64,000 nt of DNA from Coenobita brevimanus. Taxonomy: Eukaryota > Arthropoda > Malacostraca > Decapoda > Coenobitidae. Within the stretch, counting starts at the first letter, position 1. Each line of letters begins with the position of its first letter. The notes under the pieces are model-generated. The model was given only the letters and a program-made list of their open reading frames with translations. It was not told where the DNA came from and made no database searches. Positions 59,152 to 64,000 of this stretch are shown in pieces. The DNA is taken from NCBI GenBank assembly GCA_032717465.1, contig CM064671.1, positions 54,714,491 through 54,778,490 of the forward strand. Direction: 5' to 3'. Made by a program: the position numbers and the translations under genes.

Positions 59152-60613
59152 TGGAATTCATGAAATGTGTAGTGAAATGTTGAAGCATGGGGAAGGTGAT
59201 AGTAGTACAATGGATGTGAAATGTGTAGATTGGAGTGGGGGGAAGGTAGAGTCCCGGAGGATTGGAAGTCAAGTATAATTATTTCCTTTTACAGAGGAAA
59301 AGTGGAAAAAGACGTATGTGGTAATCATAGGGACATTTGCCTTCAGTGTATAATAGAAAAAGTATATGGAAGGATACTTATTGACAGAGTTAGGGAAATA
59401 ATACAGGAATTAGTTGGAGAGGAAGAGGGAGGTTTTAGGAAGGGAAGAGGTTGTGTAGATCATATATTCATTCTTAGATCTTTAGTGGAAAAGTTTCTAC
59501 AGAAGGGAAAGAAGTTGTATGCAGCCTTCATGGATCTGGAGAATGCATATGACAGAGTGGATGGACAAGGATTATGGAAAGTATTTAGAATAGATGGAGC
59601 AGATGGGAAGTTGCTGAATGCCGTGAAGAGTATGTATGATGGTGCTAAGGCCGCAGTGTGTGTGGATAGTGAACTGAGTGAATTTTTCTATTTGAAGGTT
59701 GGATTGAAACAGAGATGTGTCATGTCTCCATGGTTGTTCAATCTATATATGGATGGGAAGGGGTACGAGGTAGGGCAGTCAATGGTGGTGTGGATGTTGG
59801 AGCGGCTCTAATGAGAGAGAGAGCAATGTTTGGAAACCGTTTGTACTGTTCTTTGCAGATGATACTGTGTTTTTAGGTGAAGACGAAGGGGAGCTGCAAG
59901 GCTTGGTGGATGAGTTTGGGTATGTAAGAATCGGACTCTAAAGATGAATGTTGGGAGCAGTAGAAGTTATCGTCATCGAGAGAAGTGAAGTCAGTGAATG
60001 TACAGTGAGGCTGGATGAGGAGGAAATGGAAAATGTGAGTGCATTTAAGTACTTGGGTAGTGTGATGAGTAAGGAATGGAAGTTTAGAGGGTCAAGTGCT
60101 TGAAGGCAATGATAAGAAACAGGGAAGTGAGCATGGAAGTGAAATAGTTACTACACGACAGTATTGTGATACCAACTCTAACGTATGGAAGTGAAGCTTG
60201 GACCTTGTTGGAAGGACAGAAGTCAAGAGTGAAAGCAGAGGAAATGAGTTATTTGAGAGGAGCATGTGCAGTCACATGCAGAGACAGACTGACAAATGAG
60301 GAAGTGAAGGTGCGTTGTGGTGTGTACATGGATATGATAGGAAGCGTTAGGAGAAACACACTGAGGTGGTTTGGCCATGTGGAGAGGATGGAGAGTGAGA
60401 GACTGAAAGGAGAGTGTATGTGAATGAGGTGGAGGGGGGAGAGGGAGGGGGAGGCCAAGGATGAGATGGAGTGATGGAGAGGAGAGGTACATGAGAGATG
60501 AGGATGTGAGCTGGTAGCAGGGCAGTGAAATAGCGGTGGACAGGGCTACATGGAGGCGATTTATTTGTGGCACCCCGTACGGGATCAAGGCGTCTGGCAG
60601 TAACGGATAGATA
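59152..60613 (+). mobile_element. RTE family B LINE inserted in the tandem repeat
   Basis: Flanked by GGTCAA (59146-59151 and 60614-60619). It starts in the RT N-terminal part (KCRLEWGEGRVPEDWKS) and carries GGFRKGRGCVDHIF, AFMDLENAYDRVDG and GLKQRCVMSPWLF. FFADDTVFLGEDEGEL appears only after a frameshift, with further frameshifts near 59940 and 60085. It ends acgggatcaaggcgtctggc with a GATAGATA tail. Inactive. Confidence 0.9.
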
Positions 60614-60745
60614 GGTCAAGGTATATAACTTCACAACTGCTCATGATATCACAAAATTATACAGATGTGTAGCAGGGACGAAAATCTGCTACGAGTTCGA
60701 TATTGGCGAAAGTTGGTGAAGGTTAAGGTCATATTCCGAGCCACG
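60614..60745. repeat. tandem repeat, last unit
   Basis: gtatataacttcacaactgc, cagatgtgtagcagggacga and tacgagttcgatattggcga match the units at 58797-59151. Confidence 0.8.
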
Positions 60746-60811
60746 CTAGAATGTATCGGTTCGCGGCTGGTGTGATTCACCCCTTGGGGGGTCCTCTAGT
60801 TTTGAACTATT

Positions 60812-61870
60812 CTTAAATCAGTAGATAGGCTGTTTCTTGGTGGCTGGTACAAAATACAGCAAAGATTAAAGGTAGATGATATTTGTTCCAGTTTCCACTC
60901 AGTTAATACCCACGTGTCACAAGGATCAGTCCTACCGCCAGCCCCGTTCCTCATTCATATTAATGTCACTTGTCTGTTTCCTGTAGTCCCATTCATATGC
61001 AAATGGCTCAATGCTTAACAGTTCCTTCACAATTAAAAACACATTCACAAACTTCAGTATCCAAACTCAACACAGCAGTCTCCTTGAACCATGCCGTACC
61101 CAAAATCACTGAATTAAACAAAATAACATTGTCTGATTTAACTGTAGAAAAAAAAATAAAATAAATCAATCCAGTTTACTAGTAGACCTGCACTGCCCGA
61201 TTCCTATAGTATCTTCAATACATCCAGTATTTATATCTCAAAAAGTACTGAAATTCTCAGTGTTTTGTTTAACAATACCGTCAGCTGGAAGTCTCATATT
61301 AGATTACTTGCAAAAATTGCCTCAAAGAAACTCGGCTTATTGTACAGAATCCGTAACTACTTCACTGACGAGCAGATAGCCATTGTGTATAAGAGTTATG
61401 TATGCTCTCGGCTCAAATAGTGTTCACCCCTGTGGAGTGGATGTGGAGAGGTTTCACTAAAACGACTGGACAAAATTCAAGACAAAGTTATAAGAAAAAG
61501 TAGTAAACCAACAGTTACAAATGAACCACCTCTCCTACAAGTAGGAGGTAATGTTGCCTCCCTTTCAGTATTTTGCAGATTCTTTTATGGCAAATTCTCA
61601 GTCGAAGTTGTGTCCATTCTGAAATCTCTCCACGCCTTTCTTCTTGCCACACGGGCATCTGGTAACTCTCATGACTTGACTCTCTCACTTCCATATTGCA
61701 GAACCTCTACCTATCAGAACTTATTGATTTCCGAACTGCTACTCTTGGAACTTGCATCCCCAGAACAGTTTCTTTCGATTTTCAGTCTACAGCAGTTCAA
61801 ATCCAACTGTTACAGATGTTTATTTTTTAATGAATGGAGAACCTGTAATCTGGTGTATGTATATATTAAA
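60812..61870 (+). mobile_element. decayed LINE, RT C-terminal half
   Basis: Pieces on the plus strand: HVSQGSVLPPAPFLIHIN (RT block, about 60910), SVLFNNTVSWKSHIRLLAKI, ASKKLGLLYRIRNYFTDEQI, LWSGCGEVSLKRLDKIQDKV and GGNVASLSVFCRFFYGKF. The order is that of Jockey/CR1-like LINEs after the catalytic box, but it is distinct in sequence from the Jockey-like copies at 20706 and 52515. Frames are broken; clade uncertain. Confidence 0.75.
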
Positions 61871-63847
61871 ATTTGACTTGTTTATCCTTCCTCTATTCAA
61901 TTTCGGTTTTTAAAAATGAATTTCAGTGGCTTATGACCTTTTTAATGCAAATGTCAGTAGTATGTGTTAAACTGTCTGAAAGAGATTGCCGAAAGACAGC
62001 ATTTATTGGTAGTGATGAGAAAGTTCAAATTAATCATATTGATCAGGTGAGCTCGGCCTTACGGGTGTCGGGAGATTTTCCTTACTGCACTTTACATCAC
62101 TCATTTACTCTCTCTCTCTCTCTCTCTTCTGAAAATACACTGCATATGTATGCATACATAAATAATTTTTATGGCAACCTGGTTGTTCTAGAATAAGCAA
62201 TGGTTTCATCCTCAGTGCACTGTTGCATTTATCTTTGGCTAAATATCTCAGTGTTAATGCAACTTATATTTGTTTTTACATCCTGACTCCTCGTAGTGCG
62301 GTTATCATACGCTCTCGAACTAAATCAGGCATATAGACTACACTAGAGCAGCATGATCATGTTTTTTTTTTTTTTTTAGTTTACCATCATTGTATACGCC
62401 GAAATTGTCAGTACAACGGTAATAAATGGCAAGTATGAGAGATATTACAATAATTTTGGTTGGCCATCTCGCTTCCTCAGTTGATTGCAAGAAACTTTAA
62501 ATTACTTGTGACAGCTGCCCTCCACTCTTATCTGGGGCCCCTAGCTGTGAAAAGTCCCAGCACTTGTGAGCTTCGTAAATAACACTTAGGATTTCTCGCA
62601 CAGATTTGAACACTCATAACGACTTATAACTAGTCATTAGGACTTAGGAGCTTTGATAAATATCGCCTCTGGGGGATGCACGGAAAAGGTAGATACAGAC
62701 AAAGGCGCTCCTTGGGAGGACACCTCGACCGAGTCAGCGCCAGTATCGGGCGGTTCTAGATATCAAGATTAAGGTTTTTGTATTTATTTAAAATATGTTT
62801 ATGAATTTAACATACGCCTTTAGTTATTCCCTGGTCATGGGTAACGTGAGAGAGACAGTGGTGCATGAATTTCAGTGGTTAAGTTACAACCTTTGATGAT
62901 AATCATTTGGGATGAAAAGACATTCTGAAATACAAGAAATAGTATGACAGAGCAGCCACAGAGGTATACACTTGTATGACTATGCTCAACATACAAGTAA
63001 ATTTTTAGTCATAATATACACATTACACACCTTCAATAACGCAGTACCTCATCAGTAGTCATACAATAAGCAGATAATGGGCACAATACCGTGTACTTGC
63101 AACAAATATCATACTATAGACAGTAACACAACATTAAATTAATGTGTCTGAACTCGTGCCTTTGTCGGCACAAGTCTGACTTCATAATTAAACCAGTTGC
63201 CCTGTTGATATAGAAAGGGGATCTCCAAATAGGGCTTTTTCAGAGACTTCCTGAACTACTGATAACATCGTCATAATATGGTTACTGAGCAAATGAAGCA
63301 CAATACCAGCAACGGATATGTATGCTGAACAGTAACACAAAAATCATAGCTGAATGTATAAGAAAACTATGAGATGATCATGCCACCGAAACAAGAACCA
63401 ATGGTGTATTGGTATCAATTGATTAATTAGTAGCAAACACCTCAATTTAGCAGCAATTTTTAATGCCGAGTGGCAAGAAATCTAGAAGTATTATGGGAAT
63501 ATTTACAGAGTGTCAAGAAATCTAGTGATTTTATGGAGATATTCACATAATTCTGAAAATATTATAGATATTTTCTTTTTCAAGTGATCTTCAGATATTC
63601 TTATTCAGGTCATTCTAGCAGTTCTGAGTTCATGTTTAACGGTGATTGTGGCTTGGCTTGTCAATCCTATATTACTGAACGTGTCAGTGACCGCTAAAAA
63701 GGTAAGTTTCATATGACATTTGGTACTGAGAGTTCAGACAGATAAGGATATTGATTGACGATTGGAGTACGGTGCAAAATAAGGCAATTTGGAGAAATGA
63801 AAATCTGGATATTAATCATCTGGAAACCACGATATACCTCTGTTTTG
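61871..63847. other. nothing recognised
   Basis: A short CT tract near 62109-62125 and a T run at 62361-62376. No exon or element identified apart from the MITE-like fragment near 62510-62680. Confidence 0.45.
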
Positions 63848-64000
63848 TTCATCCTGGCTGTGATGATATTCCTTATGGCTTTTTGTGTCACATACCTGAA
63901 GGGTTCCCGTTCATGCTGACATTGAATAAAAGGAGCTGGTGTACTGGTGGGTTCCCGGCTTGCTGGCAACAATTTTCCAGCTCATGTGATTTTTGGAGAA
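63848..64000 (+). mobile_element. I-like LINE fragment, runs off the window
   Basis: Encodes DDIPYGFLCHIPEG, then SWCTGGFPACW. This matches DDIPYAFLCHLSDE and IWCSGEFPACW of the I-like LINE RT region at 17190-17320. A second, diverged copy that begins inside RT and continues beyond base 64000. Confidence 0.75.

Noticed and set aside
58420..62680. Inverted MITE pair (58420-58560 and 62510-62680)
   Set aside because: The segment tatttatcaaag[ct]tcct and the words around it are shared in inverted orientation, but I could not define ends or a consistent body, so I did not annotate it as an element.

Overview
This window reads as nuclear DNA of an arthropod, most likely a decapod crustacean. Three things point there: a split ionotropic-receptor (IR) gene of the decapod divergent type; Jockey-like, I-like and RTE-like LINEs of kinds I know from crab and shrimp genomes; and very long (AT)n, (CT)n, (GT)n and (TAGA)n microsatellites, many at retroelement tails. 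Nothing looks bacterial or organellar. The species is not determinable by reading.

Host gene. The only recognisable host gene is a minus-strand IR gene spread over at least 53 kb. Four exons carry consensus splice sites: 56731-56963 (N-terminal part), 36345-36531 (start of ligand-binding lobe S1), 8454-8690 (end of S1 with the conserved Arg, then TM1) and 3962-4227 (pore region and TM3). Their phases are mutually compatible. S2 and TM4 are not seen and should lie left of base 1 or be lost. Between 2970 and 3930 lie several decayed copies of pieces of the TM3 exon.

Mobile DNA. Nearly everything else recognisable is mobile DNA filling the introns. 1-2070: open LINE ORF cut by the window edge. 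5100-5825: LINE relic. 8824-12584: unit bounded by long inverted repeats. 12590-13390: SINE-like pair around (AT)n. 13390-27620: a nested stack. A minus-strand RTE-type LINE is split by an I-like LINE (13499-20504, itself split by a piggyBac-like element at 18956-19711), by a Jockey-like LINE with a 5' inversion (20706-23928), and by a second RTE-family LINE (24608-26294). 27835-36123: tRNA-derived SINEs, giant microsatellites, a hairpin element and another RTE copy. 37638-40210: antisense RTE copies. 40456-48910: an LTR retrotransposon with near-identical LTRs, a 4-bp target duplication, env-like fragments but no visible gag-pol, a third internal LTR-like copy and an inserted RTE LINE. 51622-52094: a terminal-inverted-repeat MITE. 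52515-55035: a colinear antisense Jockey-like LINE. 58797-60745: a tandem repeat interrupted by an RTE LINE. 60812-61870: LINE relic. 63848-64000: I-like fragment at the right edge.

Limits. Homologies are by eye from translated motifs. Boundaries given as approximate are good to tens of bases. Stretches with nothing recognisable are listed explicitly.
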